Assembly (NCBI GenBank): GCA_036397755.1
Contig: DASWII010000035.1
Coordinates: 90,299-154,298, forward strand
Reading direction: 5' to 3'
Length of the DNA stretch: 64,000 nucleotides
DNA from: CAMYLY01 sp036397755
GTDB taxonomy: Bacteria > Gemmatimonadota > Gemmatimonadetes > Gemmatimonadales > GWC2-71-9
The translations under genes and the position numbers were made by a program. Shown piece after piece: positions 1 to 9,300 of the stretch (position 1 is the stretch's first letter; each line of letters opens with the position of its first letter). The notes below the pieces were generated by a model. That model was not told the origin of the DNA. It saw only the letters and a list, made by a program, of their open reading frames with translations, and did no database searches.

Positions 1-2
1 CC

Positions 3-44
3 GCCCGCTACGACACGGCGTACCTCTTTGAGCAGTCGCGGTGA
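3..44 (+). CDS. C-terminal tail of an upstream gene (partial)
   Basis: The first bases read as 13 codons (ARYDTAYLFEQSR) ending in TGA at 42-44. The stop overlaps the GTG start of the next gene in a GTGA junction, the usual sign of translational coupling. Too little is left to identify the product. I infer only that it lies in one operon with the outer-membrane protein that follows. Confidence 0.4.
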   Translation, partial: ARYDTAYLFEQSR

Positions 45-1213
45 GGAACTGGCTCGCATCGCTGCTGCTTGTCGGCGCGATCACCGGGGAGGTGCGTGCT
101 CAGATTCCGGACCTTCCCAAGATCGGCAGGAACTGGACGGACGTTTCCTACCCCAAGCTGTTCTGGACGTCCAAGGACGGGTTTACCGCGGGTCTGTATT
201 ACGCGCAGATCCGCCCCATGGGGTTCCTCAATTTCTTCGAACCCCAGCCTTATGGCGGATCGCTCGAGATCGACGGCCAAGTCTCGACATCGGGGAGCAA
301 GCTCCTCGTGCTCGAGGCGCGGCTCCCCCGGCTCGTGGAGGGGTGGAGGTTTGCCGCCACGGCGAAAGTGAGCCGGGAGGCGCGCGCGTACTACTTCGGC
401 CTCGGCAATCAAACCGCCTATGACGGCACCCTCGAGAACGACCAGCAGCCACTCTACTATCGATGGAACCACAAGTCGGCCTTCCTCCGCGCCGAGGCGC
501 AGCGCCAGATCGTCGGCGGGCTGCGGGCGCTGGTCGGCGTTCATCTCGAGCGCTCGCGCACCGACACCGTGGCCGGACTCAGCCTCCTCGCCCAGAACTT
601 CGCCGCGGACCCCAGCCTCGAGGTAGAGCGCGCCGTCGCCCAGCTCGGTGTACGAATCGGGCTCGTGTTCGACACCCGAAACGACGAGGTGGCGCCCGCG
701 CGAGGGGTCCTGCTCGAAGGCATCCACTCTCGGTTTGGTGGGGAAAGCCGCTTTCACCGAACGACGCTTTCCGGTGCGGCGTACGTTACCCCGTTCGGTC
801 GCGTCACCTTTGCCGGCAGAGTGGTGGCCCAGATCGCGGGCGGAGATCCGCCCCTGCAGGCGCTCGACGTCGTCGAAGTGAGTGAGAACGTCTATGCAGG
901 AGTCGGGGGTGAGCGGTCGCATCGCGCGTTCCTCGAGCGCCGTTTTCTCGGGGCAGACAAGCTGCTGTTCAACGCGGATATCCGTTGGGAAGCGATCACG
1001 ACTCCCACGCTGTATCGCGTCACCCTGCTCACGTTCCTCGACGCGGGGCGGGTGTTCGACCAGGATGGTCTTCGACTCACCGCCGAGGGACTCCACGTGG
1101 GCGCTGGCGGCGGCATCATGCTGCACTTCTTCCGTGCGGCGGTGATGGGAGCAACGGTGGGGTTCGGTGAGGACGGTGGAACCCTCACGATCCACACCCA
1201 ATGGTCCTATTGA
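41..1213 (+). CDS. outer membrane beta-barrel protein, Omp85/surface-antigen-like
   Basis: A 390-aa protein with an N-terminal signal peptide (about residues 1-20, ending in VRAQ). The rest is long alternating amphipathic strands typical of a beta-barrel. A segment near residues 205-222 (VFDTRNDEVAPARG) matches the D-x-R-x-D...P-x-x-G pattern of Omp85-type surface-antigen domains, and the chain ends in aromatic residues (QWSY), as outer-membrane barrels do. No POTRA repeats fit in the short N-terminus, so it is not a full BamA. It probably sits in the outer membrane as a TamA/BamA-like barrel. The start is GTG, overlapping the upstream stop by 4 bp. Substrate or partner is unknown. Confidence 0.75.
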   Translation: MRNWLASLLLVGAITGEVRAQIPDLPKIGRNWTDVSYPKLFWTSKDGFTAGLYYAQIRPMGFLNFFEPQPYGGSLEIDGQVSTSGSKLLVLEARLPRLVEGWRFAATAKVSREARAYYFGLGNQTAYDGTLENDQQPLYYRWNHKSAFLRAEAQRQIVGGLRALVGVHLERSRTDTVAGLSLLAQNFAADPSLEVERAVAQLGVRIGLVFDTRNDEVAPARGVLLEGIHSRFGGESRFHRTTLSGAAYVTPFGRVTFAGRVVAQIAGGDPPLQALDVVEVSENVYAGVGGERSHRAFLERRFLGADKLLFNADIRWEAITTPTLYRVTLLTFLDAGRVFDQDGLRLTAEGLHVGAGGGIMLHFFRAAVMGATVGFGEDGGTLTIHTQWSY

Positions 1214-1217
1214 GGAC

Positions 1218-2357
1218 CTACTCCTCGACGACTTCGATGCCGCGGCGGGCGAGTGCATCCACGTACGGCTGGAACGGCACGGCCTGGAACGCGGGCTGGA
1301 CGCCCGGCGCGATCTCCCCCGCGACCTGCATCTGACCCGTGATCGACAACGAGTACCCGGTCGTCCGCTCCATGGCGGTGATCGCGACTTTCCGGTCGTA
1401 GCGGTCTAAAACGCGGAACGCCGCGCGCACCGGTTGTCCGTCGTGCTCCCCCTCACCCACGACCCGGAGCGCCACCAGATCCTCCGCGTCAGGGTGGCGC
1501 AGGTGCGGCTCGACCACGGCGACGAACACGTCCCGGGGCCGCACGGACACTTTCCCGACGACGACGGGATCGAGGTCCACCAACCCCAGATCGCGGATTG
1601 CCTTCATGATGTGTGCATGCCCCGGATAGCGCAGCGTCTTGTACTCCATGTTCTGCACGATCCCTTTAAACGCCCACGGCATCGTGGAGAGACCTCCTCC
1701 GGTGTGGAACGCCTCGAGCGTGCCGAGCGGCGCGGGAAAGCACACGTCCTCAAGCTCGGTGAGCGGCTCGACCTGCATGCGCTCACCCTCGCGGATGATC
1801 CAGGAGGGCGTCGTGTAATAATCCAACGCCCCCTCGAGCGAGTACACGACTTGGTAGTTCAGGGGAGGCTTCGGGTGCTGCGGCAACCCACCTACAAAGA
1901 GCTTCACTGAATGCGCGCGACCTCCCACTCGGCGAACACATTCGGCCGCAAGAATATTTGCCAGGCCGGGAGCCAGTCCACAGTCCGGAACCACCGAGAT
2001 GCGGCGGTCATTAGCCGATCCGTGCAGGGCCTCCTGGTCATGCACGATCTGCGTGTTGCCACCGAGGTCGCAGTAGTGGACGCCAGCTTCGATCGCCGCC
2101 TGCGTGACCGGGAGATTGAAGTAGTACGGCAGGGCACACATCACGGCGTCACAGCTGCGCAGCGTGCTGACCACCGCCTCCTGCTCACGAGCGTCGAGCT
2201 CGAGCGCCGTCAGGCGATGGCCCAGATACGGGCGCAGGAAGGCCGGAAGGTCGCCGATCTGCTTGTCGGCAAGTGTGACCTGGGCGTCGGACGTCTGCAG
2301 CAGATCATATGCACACGCGGATCCCTGAAGGCCCGCGCCTAACACCAGCATCTTCAT
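1218..2357 (-). CDS. saccharopine dehydrogenase family protein (lysine 6-dehydrogenase-like)
   Basis: A 379-aa NAD(P)-dependent oxidoreductase. The N-terminus has a Rossmann nucleotide-binding loop (VLGAGLQGSA, residues 5-14). The middle carries the family segments PYYFNLPV, YCDLGG and PDCGLAPGLANI. Length and motifs fit L-lysine 6-dehydrogenase/saccharopine dehydrogenase-like enzymes, which oxidise the lysine epsilon-amine or make or break saccharopine in lysine catabolism. The gene is convergent with the outer-membrane gene (4 bp between stops) and divergent from the TetR gene. The exact substrate cannot be told from sequence alone. Confidence 0.8.
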   Translation of the reverse strand: MKMLVLGAGLQGSACAYDLLQTSDAQVTLADKQIGDLPAFLRPYLGHRLTALELDAREQEAVVSTLRSCDAVMCALPYYFNLPVTQAAIEAGVHYCDLGGNTQIVHDQEALHGSANDRRISVVPDCGLAPGLANILAAECVRRVGGRAHSVKLFVGGLPQHPKPPLNYQVVYSLEGALDYYTTPSWIIREGERMQVEPLTELEDVCFPAPLGTLEAFHTGGGLSTMPWAFKGIVQNMEYKTLRYPGHAHIMKAIRDLGLVDLDPVVVGKVSVRPRDVFVAVVEPHLRHPDAEDLVALRVVGEGEHDGQPVRAAFRVLDRYDRKVAITAMERTTGYSLSITGQMQVAGEIAPGVQPAFQAVPFQPYVDALARRGIEVVEE

Positions 2358-2482
2358 TCGACCCCACCTCCATCCACAGTGAGTCCGGCCCCCCGGGGCC
2401 CAAGTTCGGGCGCTAAAGATAACCGGAGCACGACCTCGTCAGGACGCAGTGACTTCCGCTCCACGGTGCGGCTGAGTAAGAT

Positions 2483-2498
2483 GTGAGTGATGACTCAC
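2483..2498. promoter_or_regulatory. palindrome at the TetR gene start, candidate autoregulatory operator
   Basis: GTGAGT-GATG-ACTCAC is a perfect 6-bp inverted repeat with a 4-nt spacer lying over the annotated TetR start codon. TetR proteins commonly bind short palindromes at their own promoter. If it is an operator, the downstream ATG at 2508 would be a better translation start. Confidence 0.35.
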
Positions 2499-3101
2499 CC
2501 ACAGACCATGGCTACCGTCAAGACCGGTCCAAGAAACGCCCAGGCAACGCGCGATCGCCTGGTACGATCCGCGGTCAGCCTGATGACCGAACGGGGATAC
2601 CACGCGACGACCACCCCGCAGATTGCCCGTGCGGCTAACGTCGCCGAAGGCACGATGTACCGGCATTTCAGCAGCAAGCAGGCCATGCTCAACGAGATCT
2701 ACCGGGCCGGGGCACGCATCTTCCTGGACCGCGCCAGGACTTCCCCGCCCGGCGACTGCCGCGCCCGGTTGCGGGACCTCGCCGAGCACTGGCGCACGAT
2801 GGCGCTACGCGACGGTCCGCTCGTGAGGTGTGTCATGCTCACTGACTGGAAGGACCTGCTCGACGCACGCAGCCTTGAAATGCGTGGGAACCTCCGATTC
2901 GCGATCGAGGCTATCGTGGCCGCCGGAAAGGCCGATGGCATGGTGCGGGCGGGCCCGGCCGCGGTCCTGGCCGACTGCTGGCTGGCGATCGTTCGGAGGG
3001 TGTTGGAGGAAACGGCCGCCGGACGCTGGCCACCGGATCACCCATCCGCCGCCCTGGCGCTCGACGCCGCGTGGGACGCGATTGCGGCTCCCACCCGCTA
3101 G
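2487..3101 (+). CDS. TetR/AcrR family transcriptional regulator
   Basis: A 204-aa protein with a typical TetR N-terminal helix-turn-helix: ATRDRLVRSAVSLMTERGYHATTT... then AAEG-like VAEGTMYRHFSSKQAML (about residues 18-70). An all-helical ligand-binding domain follows. Such proteins are dimeric repressors released by a small ligand. It could regulate the divergent lysine-dehydrogenase-like gene (130 bp away) or the sodium symporter downstream. Possible starts are GTG 2487, ATG 2490 or ATG 2508; the last fits the family alignment best but lacks an evident ribosome-binding site. Confidence 0.9.
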   Translation: MMTHPQTMATVKTGPRNAQATRDRLVRSAVSLMTERGYHATTTPQIARAANVAEGTMYRHFSSKQAMLNEIYRAGARIFLDRARTSPPGDCRARLRDLAEHWRTMALRDGPLVRCVMLTDWKDLLDARSLEMRGNLRFAIEAIVAAGKADGMVRAGPAAVLADCWLAIVRRVLEETAAGRWPPDHPSAALALDAAWDAIAAPTR

Positions 3102-3193
3102 ACATCTGACCTGCGCCCGGTAATTTCGAGAGTTTTCATAACCCGAAGGCTCTCGCCCAGATTCGCCTTTCGCATGGAAAGGAAGACGGTTTC

Positions 3194-4570
3194 ATGAACT
3201 CGAATGCACCGCGCGACACGTGGGGCTCGAAAGCCGCGTTCATCCTGGCTGCGGCCGGGAGCGCGGTGGGGCTCGGGAATATCTGGGGCTTCCCGACCAT
3301 GGCCGCGGCCAATGGTGGCGGCGCGTTCTTGCTGGTCTACCTGCTGTGCGTGGCGCTCATCGGCGCTCCGGTCATGCTGGCGGAGCTCACCATCGGACGG
3401 AATACTCAGAAGAACCCGGTGGGCGCGTTCCGAGCCCTGGCGCCGCGTTCGGCATGGATCGTCGTCGGTGGGCTCGGCGTTGTCGCTGGCGTGGTGATTC
3501 TGAGTTTCTACTCGGTCATCGCTGGTTGGACCCTGGCGTACATCTGGAAGAGCGCGACCGGCGCATTCCCGCCTGGCGCCGACACGGCCACGATCTTCGC
3601 CGGCGTGGCCGCCAGTCCGGTGCCCGCCATCGGATACCATCTGCTCTTCATGGCAATCACGGTCTCCGTCGTGATCGGTGGCGTGCGCGACGGTATCGAG
3701 CGCTGGACAAAGGTGCTGATGCCGGGTCTCGCGATCGTGTTGTTGCTACTGGTTGCGCGTGCGGTCACCCTCTCGGGTGCGGGAGCCGGCCTGGAGTTCT
3801 ACCTTAAACCTGACTTTGGCAGCATCACGGGCGGCACCGTCCTCGCCGCGGCCGGCCAGGCCTTCTTCAGCCTGAGTCTCGGCATGGGCGCCATGATTAC
3901 GTACGGCTCCTACATCTCGAAGAAGGACGACCTCGTCTCATCCGCACTGTGGGTGGTCGGGCTCGATACGTTCGTCGCCGTCCTGGCGGGTCTCCTGATC
4001 TTCCCAACGCTATTTCACGCCGGGCTGGACGCTGGAGCTGGTGGACCGGGCATGGTGTTCGTCGTACTCACGTCGTTACTCAGCACGATCCCGCCGGCAC
4101 CCATCGGCGGCATCATCTTTGGCACGCTTTTCTTCGTGCTTCTCTTCATTGCCGCGCTCACGTCGAGCATCTCGCTTCTCGAGGTCGGTACGGCGTACTT
4201 CGTCGACGAGAAGAACATTTCGCGCAAGAAGGCCGTGATTCTTCTCGGAGCGTTGGCGTTCGTGCTCGGTATCCCGAGCGCGCTGGCGAACGGCGCGGTA
4301 CCCTTCCTGACTTCGTTGCCGGGCATCGGCATGGATTTCCTGAGTTTCTTGTTCACCGTCTTCGGCCAGTACGCGCTCGTCGTCGGTGCATTGCTGATCA
4401 GCGTGTTCACGGCGTGGATCTGGGGTACGAAGCGAGCAGGCGACGAAGTGCGGGCCAATGACGGTCAGTTCCCATTCGAGGGAACCTGGAATCTCCTGAT
4501 CCGCTACGTGTGCCCGATTGCCATCACCGCGATCCTGGCAAACCTCGTGTGGGGTCTTGTCGTTTCGTGA
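3194..4570 (+). CDS. sodium-dependent neurotransmitter-type symporter (SNF/LeuT family)
   Basis: A 458-aa polytopic membrane protein carrying the SNF N-terminal signature GSAVGLGNIWGFP followed by NGGGAFLLVYL (about residues 18-52). This is the unwound TM1 and TM2 region that binds sodium and substrate in LeuT-type carriers. About 11-12 hydrophobic segments follow. The family imports amino acids or amines with sodium. A GGAAAGGAAG ribosome-binding region precedes the ATG. The TetR gene 90 bp upstream on the same strand suggests co-regulation. Substrate unknown. Confidence 0.92.
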   Translation: MNSNAPRDTWGSKAAFILAAAGSAVGLGNIWGFPTMAAANGGGAFLLVYLLCVALIGAPVMLAELTIGRNTQKNPVGAFRALAPRSAWIVVGGLGVVAGVVILSFYSVIAGWTLAYIWKSATGAFPPGADTATIFAGVAASPVPAIGYHLLFMAITVSVVIGGVRDGIERWTKVLMPGLAIVLLLLVARAVTLSGAGAGLEFYLKPDFGSITGGTVLAAAGQAFFSLSLGMGAMITYGSYISKKDDLVSSALWVVGLDTFVAVLAGLLIFPTLFHAGLDAGAGGPGMVFVVLTSLLSTIPPAPIGGIIFGTLFFVLLFIAALTSSISLLEVGTAYFVDEKNISRKKAVILLGALAFVLGIPSALANGAVPFLTSLPGIGMDFLSFLFTVFGQYALVVGALLISVFTAWIWGTKRAGDEVRANDGQFPFEGTWNLLIRYVCPIAITAILANLVWGLVVS

Positions 4571-4679
4571 GCCGAGGTAACGGCGACCGGCCGGTCACCG
4601 GGCGAGGCAAGGCACCGATCGTCGGCCGCGCGGGCGGGAGGCCGCCCACGAGACTCGAGCGGCGGTCATGCCGCGGCGG

Positions 4680-5780
4680 TCACGCCGCGCTGGTTGGTGC
4701 ATACACGTCGAACACGGCGGACTCCGGCTGCGGCGTCCGCGCATCGCGACTGCCCAGGGCGACCTCGATTGCATCGTCGACTTCCTCGATCACCTGTCGC
4801 TCGGCCTGGTCCAATTGCTCCTGCGGAACGCCGAACCGCTTGAGTTGCTCCTCATAGAGACCGATAGGATCACGCGCACCCCAATACGCATAGGTCTCCG
4901 CGGGAATCATGCGCCGCGCGTCCTGCTCGTCGTGCGTGGCGTGACCGCCCATCCGAAACGTCGCCGCCGAGAGGATTACCGGGCCTTCGCCGGCGCGACA
5001 TCGATCGACGGCGAGCTTCGTCGCCGCAAACGCGTCAAGCACGTTGTTGCCGTCGAAGGCCCAGCCGGCGCATCCGTACGCTTCATGGAGCTCATCGAAG
5101 TGCCCCGTCGGGTGATGTTCGTTCACGGGCGTGCCCAGCGCGATCTGGTTGTTCTGGATGATAAAGATGGCCGGCAAGCGAAGCACGGCCGCAAAGTTAA
5201 GCGCCTCATGGGTTGCCCCCGCGTTCACCGAACCGTCACCAATCCACGTCAGTGCGACTCGCCGCTCCGAGCGCAGGACGAACGCCAAGGCGATCCCGCA
5301 GATGACGGGGGGCATACTCCCGATATGCGATACGGGCTGGAGTACCCGGCGCGAGAAATCTCCAACGTGGCCGTCCCGACCCCGCGAGGGCGAGTCGGCG
5401 GTTCCGAGATACCCCCGCAGCATGTCGGCAACAGGCATCCCCATCTCGCAGGAGGCGGCGGCGTTACGGATCATCGGGGCGACGACGTCCTCCGCGCGAT
5501 TCAGGGCGTGCACGGGTCCGATCGTCGTCGCCTCCTCTCCCGTACCGAGCCAGGCCTTCGAGATCACTCCCTGCCACACCCAACGCTTGAGCGCGACGTC
5601 GTGCAGGCGCGCCCGCACCAACCCTCGGTACAATCCAAGCAGCGCATCGCGGGATAGCGCCAGAACGGTCTCGGCGCGGTGCTCATCGCGGCGCCATGTG
5701 GCCTCGAACTCCTCGATCAAGCTTGGATCCCCGTGCCACGAGACGTACTCCGGCGGATCGAAGGCGGGATACCGCTGCAC
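4680..5780 (-). CDS. thiamine-pyrophosphate dehydrogenase E1 component, alpha subunit
   Basis: A 366-aa protein of the E1-alpha family of 2-oxoacid dehydrogenase complexes. The TPP-binding motif runs from GDGSVNAG to IIQNN about 28 residues later, the expected GDG-x(25-30)-NN spacing. It would decarboxylate pyruvate, a branched-chain 2-oxoacid or acetoin. No E1-beta or E2 gene is next to it, so the partner subunit lies elsewhere. It is the last gene of a minus-strand run, 11 bp after the kinase gene. The start is GTG with a weak ribosome-binding site. Confidence 0.85.
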   Translation of the reverse strand: MQRYPAFDPPEYVSWHGDPSLIEEFEATWRRDEHRAETVLALSRDALLGLYRGLVRARLHDVALKRWVWQGVISKAWLGTGEEATTIGPVHALNRAEDVVAPMIRNAAASCEMGMPVADMLRGYLGTADSPSRGRDGHVGDFSRRVLQPVSHIGSMPPVICGIALAFVLRSERRVALTWIGDGSVNAGATHEALNFAAVLRLPAIFIIQNNQIALGTPVNEHHPTGHFDELHEAYGCAGWAFDGNNVLDAFAATKLAVDRCRAGEGPVILSAATFRMGGHATHDEQDARRMIPAETYAYWGARDPIGLYEEQLKRFGVPQEQLDQAERQVIEEVDDAIEVALGSRDARTPQPESAVFDVYAPTSAA

Positions 5781-5791
5781 GCCAAAGGCGC

Positions 5792-6877
5792 CTAGCGAAG
5801 AAACGCGCGCAACCGGTCGCGCTCCGCAACGGCAACTGCCTCCACGAGCGCGCGTCCGAACTCGAGCGTCGTGGGAAAACGCCGGTCCGGCTCGGAGTCC
5901 ATGGACTTCGTCAGAGCCGCCTCGAGCGCTTCCGGGAACGCTGGCCGCAACTGCCGCAGCGGCGTGGGCCGCCCGCGGAGACGCGCAATCATCATCTCCT
6001 GCGGGGTGCGTCCCTGGAACGGGAGTTTGCCGGTGAACAACTCGAACGCCACGATCCCGAGTGCATACACGTCACTACGCGCGTCGAGGTCCTTCCCGCG
6101 GATTTGTTCGGGACTCATGAACTCGGGTGTCCCGAGTATGATGCCCGTCGCCGTCAGCTTGGCAGCTCCACTCCCGGAACGACTCTCTTTCGCGAGCCCG
6201 AAGTCCATGACCACAGCCTGGTCGGAGCCGTCATCATGCTTGACGAGCATGATGTTCTCAGGCTTGAGATCCCGGTGCACGATATTGAATTGGTGGGCGT
6301 GATGGAGGCCAGCGCAGCACTGCACCATGATCTCCACGCCGGGATGCACCTCCATCGGTCCGACTTGGGCCTCGCGATCGGACAGCAGCTCTCCCTTGAG
6401 GAAGGGCATCACGAGATAGATGAGGCCGTCCTCGGTCTCCCCCAGGCGCAGGATGCGACACGCGTTCGGGTGGTCGAGACGCATGGCCAGACCGGCCTCG
6501 CGGCGCAAGCGCTCGACGGAGCTCTGATCCTTGCTGAGCTTCGGGGTCAGCACCTTGATGGCGACGAACTCGCCGGAATGCACATCCCGAGCTTCGTACA
6601 CGTACGCCATTCCTCCTTCACCCAGCTTGCTCAGCACCTGGTACCGCCGATCCAACATCTGATCCACCAGCGAGCCAGCGCGGTCCAGTCCTGCTCCCTG
6701 CTTCTTCGGCACCGCGGCACGCACCTGCGTCCCTACCAACTTCTTGGCCTCCGGATCCCTCGGTTTCACCGCGGGCGGCGCCCCACCGCTCACGTCGACG
6801 AGCGGAGTGCCATCCTTCGGGCAGAACCGTGCCTCACCGGCATAGACAGTCTTGCAGCGCGGACAGCGTCGGCTCAT
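5792..6877 (-). CDS. zinc-ribbon Ser/Thr protein kinase
   Basis: A 361-aa soluble kinase. Residues 1-25 form a zinc-knuckle-like head (CPRC...FCPKDG). The kinase domain spans about residues 70-345, with the glycine loop GEGGMAYVY, the VAIKV lysine, the catalytic loop HRDLKPEN, DFGLA and the activation-segment end SPEQ. All catalytic residues are present. No transmembrane helix follows, unlike many bacterial PASTA kinases. It overlaps the upstream GGDEF gene by 4 bp (ATGA), so the two are translationally coupled and may act in one signalling route. Its target is unknown. Confidence 0.92.
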   Translation of the reverse strand: MSRRCPRCKTVYAGEARFCPKDGTPLVDVSGGAPPAVKPRDPEAKKLVGTQVRAAVPKKQGAGLDRAGSLVDQMLDRRYQVLSKLGEGGMAYVYEARDVHSGEFVAIKVLTPKLSKDQSSVERLRREAGLAMRLDHPNACRILRLGETEDGLIYLVMPFLKGELLSDREAQVGPMEVHPGVEIMVQCCAGLHHAHQFNIVHRDLKPENIMLVKHDDGSDQAVVMDFGLAKESRSGSGAAKLTATGIILGTPEFMSPEQIRGKDLDARSDVYALGIVAFELFTGKLPFQGRTPQEMMIARLRGRPTPLRQLRPAFPEALEAALTKSMDSEPDRRFPTTLEFGRALVEAVAVAERDRLRAFLR

Positions 6878-8328
6878 ATCCGTACCAAGTTGCGGCCGTC
6901 CCGCTTCGCGCGGTAGAGGGCCTCGTCAGCCTGCTTGATCAATGTATCGGGGTGCCGGAGATCCGTGGCCAACGTGCTGGCCACGCCAACCGATACCGTC
7001 GCGTGGAGCGGCGTTTGCCCATCGGAAAAGTCGTGCCGCTCCACGGAGACCCGAATCCGCTCGGCAAACTGCGCCGCTCCGTCTCGATCTGTTTCCGGCA
7101 AGAGGACGACGAACTCCTCTCCACCATACCGTGCCACCGCGTCCACTTCTCGCACCTCGTCTCGCAAGAGCTTGCCCACCTGCTGAAGCACACGGTCGCC
7201 GACGAGGTGCCCCAGTGTATCGTTGATGGTTTTGAACCGATCGACGTCGATCATCAAGATGGACAACGCCAGTCCATACCGGCGCAGGCGTTTCAACTCG
7301 GATTCGAGCCGCTCCGTGAGCGCCCGTCGATTGAGACATCCGGTCAGCACGTCGGTCGTCGCGAGCCAGCGATACCGGAGCTTGTCGGACTCCGCGGACT
7401 GCAGTTGATAGGCCTTTTCGACGGCATTGATCGCCGTCTCGACTGCACGTGACGCGAACTGCACGTCGCGCTCGGTGAGCGGGGCCTCACTCTGCAGCGT
7501 GCGCACGAAGAACACGCCGGTCTGTTGCTCCTGCAGGCCAAACGGCACGGTGATGGCCGACCGCGTGGCAACTGTTACGCCCTCTCGTGCCCACTCCTGG
7601 CGAACATCGTTGTACAGCGGGTCCGTCGCCACGTCTCTGACCAGCACGGGGTGGTTGGTCTCGAGCGCGCGACCGATTTCGGGATAGCGATCCAACCGCA
7701 CGTCCAGGTTGCGCAGCATGGGGTTCTCGGAGGCGGTGACCACCGTTCCAACGCTGTCTCCCGACTTGGCGAGGACCACCGAGCACCGCCCAACCCGTAG
7801 CACATTCGCTACGCGCCGCGTCAGAATGTGATAGATCTCCTCGGGCGCGAGCGCATCCGTGACCTCATGGAGGATGTCGAGCATCTCGGCATGGGTTGCC
7901 GCTTCCTTGGCCTGCTGCTCGGCCTCCCGCCGCACGGCACGCAGGGCCGCGCCCACCCGAAGATGCGCCTCCACGCGCGCAAGCAGCTCCTTGACGCGGA
8001 ACGGTTTACTAATGAAGTCGTTGGCGCCGAGACCCAGCGAGCGAACCGTGGCTTCCTCCGGCAACATTGACGAGATCATCAGCACCGGGAGGTCTGCGTA
8101 GCGACGGTCGGCTTTTACCTGCGCCAGCAGCTGGAGCCCGTCGACTTTTGGCATCATGATGTCCAACATCAGGAGGTCGGGTCGCTCCAGTTCCAGAATC
8201 GCCAGGAGATTCTCCCCGCTCTCCAAGGGCTCCACCTGATACCCTTTGGACGTGAGTATGGTCGTCAGCGTCTTGAGCAACGCTCGGTCGTCGTCGGCGA
8301 CCAAGATCTTCTGAGGACTGTCGCTCAT
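6874..8328 (-). CDS. response regulator with REC, GAF and GGDEF (diguanylate cyclase)
   Basis: A 484-aa protein. The REC receiver (about residues 5-125) has the acidic pair ADDD and the phospho-acceptor in LLMLDIMMPK. A GAF-like sensor domain (about 165-310) is followed by a C-terminal GGDEF domain with an intact active-site motif (RYGGEEFVVLLPE, about residue 405). This is the architecture of PleD-like diguanylate cyclases that make cyclic-di-GMP. No clear RxxD inhibition site is seen before the motif. It is coupled by a 4-bp overlap to the kinase gene downstream. Confidence 0.93.
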   Translation of the reverse strand: MSDSPQKILVADDDRALLKTLTTILTSKGYQVEPLESGENLLAILELERPDLLMLDIMMPKVDGLQLLAQVKADRRYADLPVLMISSMLPEEATVRSLGLGANDFISKPFRVKELLARVEAHLRVGAALRAVRREAEQQAKEAATHAEMLDILHEVTDALAPEEIYHILTRRVANVLRVGRCSVVLAKSGDSVGTVVTASENPMLRNLDVRLDRYPEIGRALETNHPVLVRDVATDPLYNDVRQEWAREGVTVATRSAITVPFGLQEQQTGVFFVRTLQSEAPLTERDVQFASRAVETAINAVEKAYQLQSAESDKLRYRWLATTDVLTGCLNRRALTERLESELKRLRRYGLALSILMIDVDRFKTINDTLGHLVGDRVLQQVGKLLRDEVREVDAVARYGGEEFVVLLPETDRDGAAQFAERIRVSVERHDFSDGQTPLHATVSVGVASTLATDLRHPDTLIKQADEALYRAKRDGRNLVRI

Positions 8329-8332
8329 GAAG

Positions 8333-9244
8333 TCACGTAGTGCGGTCCAATGCTGTCACCCATTCCGGATCGACGTTCCCGCCGCTCACGATCAGCACGA
8401 CCGGCCCGTCCGGCGCGAGTCGCCCCGCCCGGGCCGCGGCCGTCGTCGCTGCACCCGATGGCTCCGCCAACACCCGCATCGTGCGATACAGCCAGGCGGT
8501 CGCGGACGCAATCTCCTCATCGCTCACCGCGCAGGCCAGCACGCGTCCAGCGACGAGGGCGAAATTCAACTCGCCGACCGCCAGAGGCAGCAAGCCGTCC
8601 GCGATGCTGTGCGAGCGGTCGAGGCGCACGGGATGGCCTGCCTCCAGCGCGGCGCCGAGGGCACGGGCACCATCGGGCTCCACCGCACAAATCTTCACTT
8701 TGGGACGCAGGGCCGCCACAGCCGTGACGACTCCGGCGACCAGCCCTCCACCACCAACCGGCACGGCGATCATCGCCACGTCCGGCACGTCCTCGACGAT
8801 CTCGAGGCCGACGGTGCCTTGGCCCGCAATGATATCGCAGTGGTCATACGGAGGCGCCACGGTCAGCCCCTCCGCCGCCGCGAGCTCTAACGCCCGGCGG
8901 CGGCGATCATCCGATGTGCTACCAGCAAACACCACCTCGCCACCCCACCGCCGTACCCCCTCGACCTTGATCGCCGGCGCTGACTCCGGCATGACGACGA
9001 CGGCGCGAACCTCGGCCCGCTGGGCGGCGTAGGCCAACGCCTGCCCGTGGTTCCCGCTGGAGTAGGTGACCACGCCGCGCGCGCGGACTTGCGGGGCGAG
9101 CCGACGAATGAAGGTCCAGGCGCCCCGGAGCTTGAAAGCCCCGGTGGGTTGGCGGTTCTCCAACTTGAGATACGTCGGCACGCCCAGTGCGTTGGACAAT
9201 GGAGAGCACGGGAGGGCGGGCGTGCGCACGACCACTTCGTACAA
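8333..9244 (-). CDS. threonine/serine dehydratase-like PLP enzyme
   Basis: A fold-type II PLP enzyme of the threonine ammonia-lyase family. It has the lysine signature PTGAFKLRGAW, the SSGNHGQALA phosphate/substrate loop and a glycine-rich PVGGGGLVAG cofactor loop. It would deaminate threonine or serine to the 2-oxoacid. The catabolic form is likely, since there is no C-terminal ACT domain. The recognisable N-terminus (VTLADVEEAA, then GLYEVVVRTP) extends about 20 codons upstream to roughly 9300. That stretch has no ATG or GTG, so the TTG at 9242-9244 or a CTG upstream (LADVEEA) must serve. The gene follows gyrA closely. Confidence 0.88.
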   Translation of the reverse strand: MYEVVVRTPALPCSPLSNALGVPTYLKLENRQPTGAFKLRGAWTFIRRLAPQVRARGVVTYSSGNHGQALAYAAQRAEVRAVVVMPESAPAIKVEGVRRWGGEVVFAGSTSDDRRRRALELAAAEGLTVAPPYDHCDIIAGQGTVGLEIVEDVPDVAMIAVPVGGGGLVAGVVTAVAALRPKVKICAVEPDGARALGAALEAGHPVRLDRSHSIADGLLPLAVGELNFALVAGRVLACAVSDEEIASATAWLYRTMRVLAEPSGAATTAAARAGRLAPDGPVVLIVSGGNVDPEWVTALDRTT

Positions 9245-9300
9245 CCCGGCTGCCGCCTCTTCGACGTCCGCCAGCGTGACTGGTAATCCGAGTGACCCCG

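Noticed and set aside
8..1258. Minus-strand open frame of 416 codons opposite the outer-membrane gene
   Set aside because: The plus-strand frame has a signal peptide and barrel motifs; the minus frame has none.
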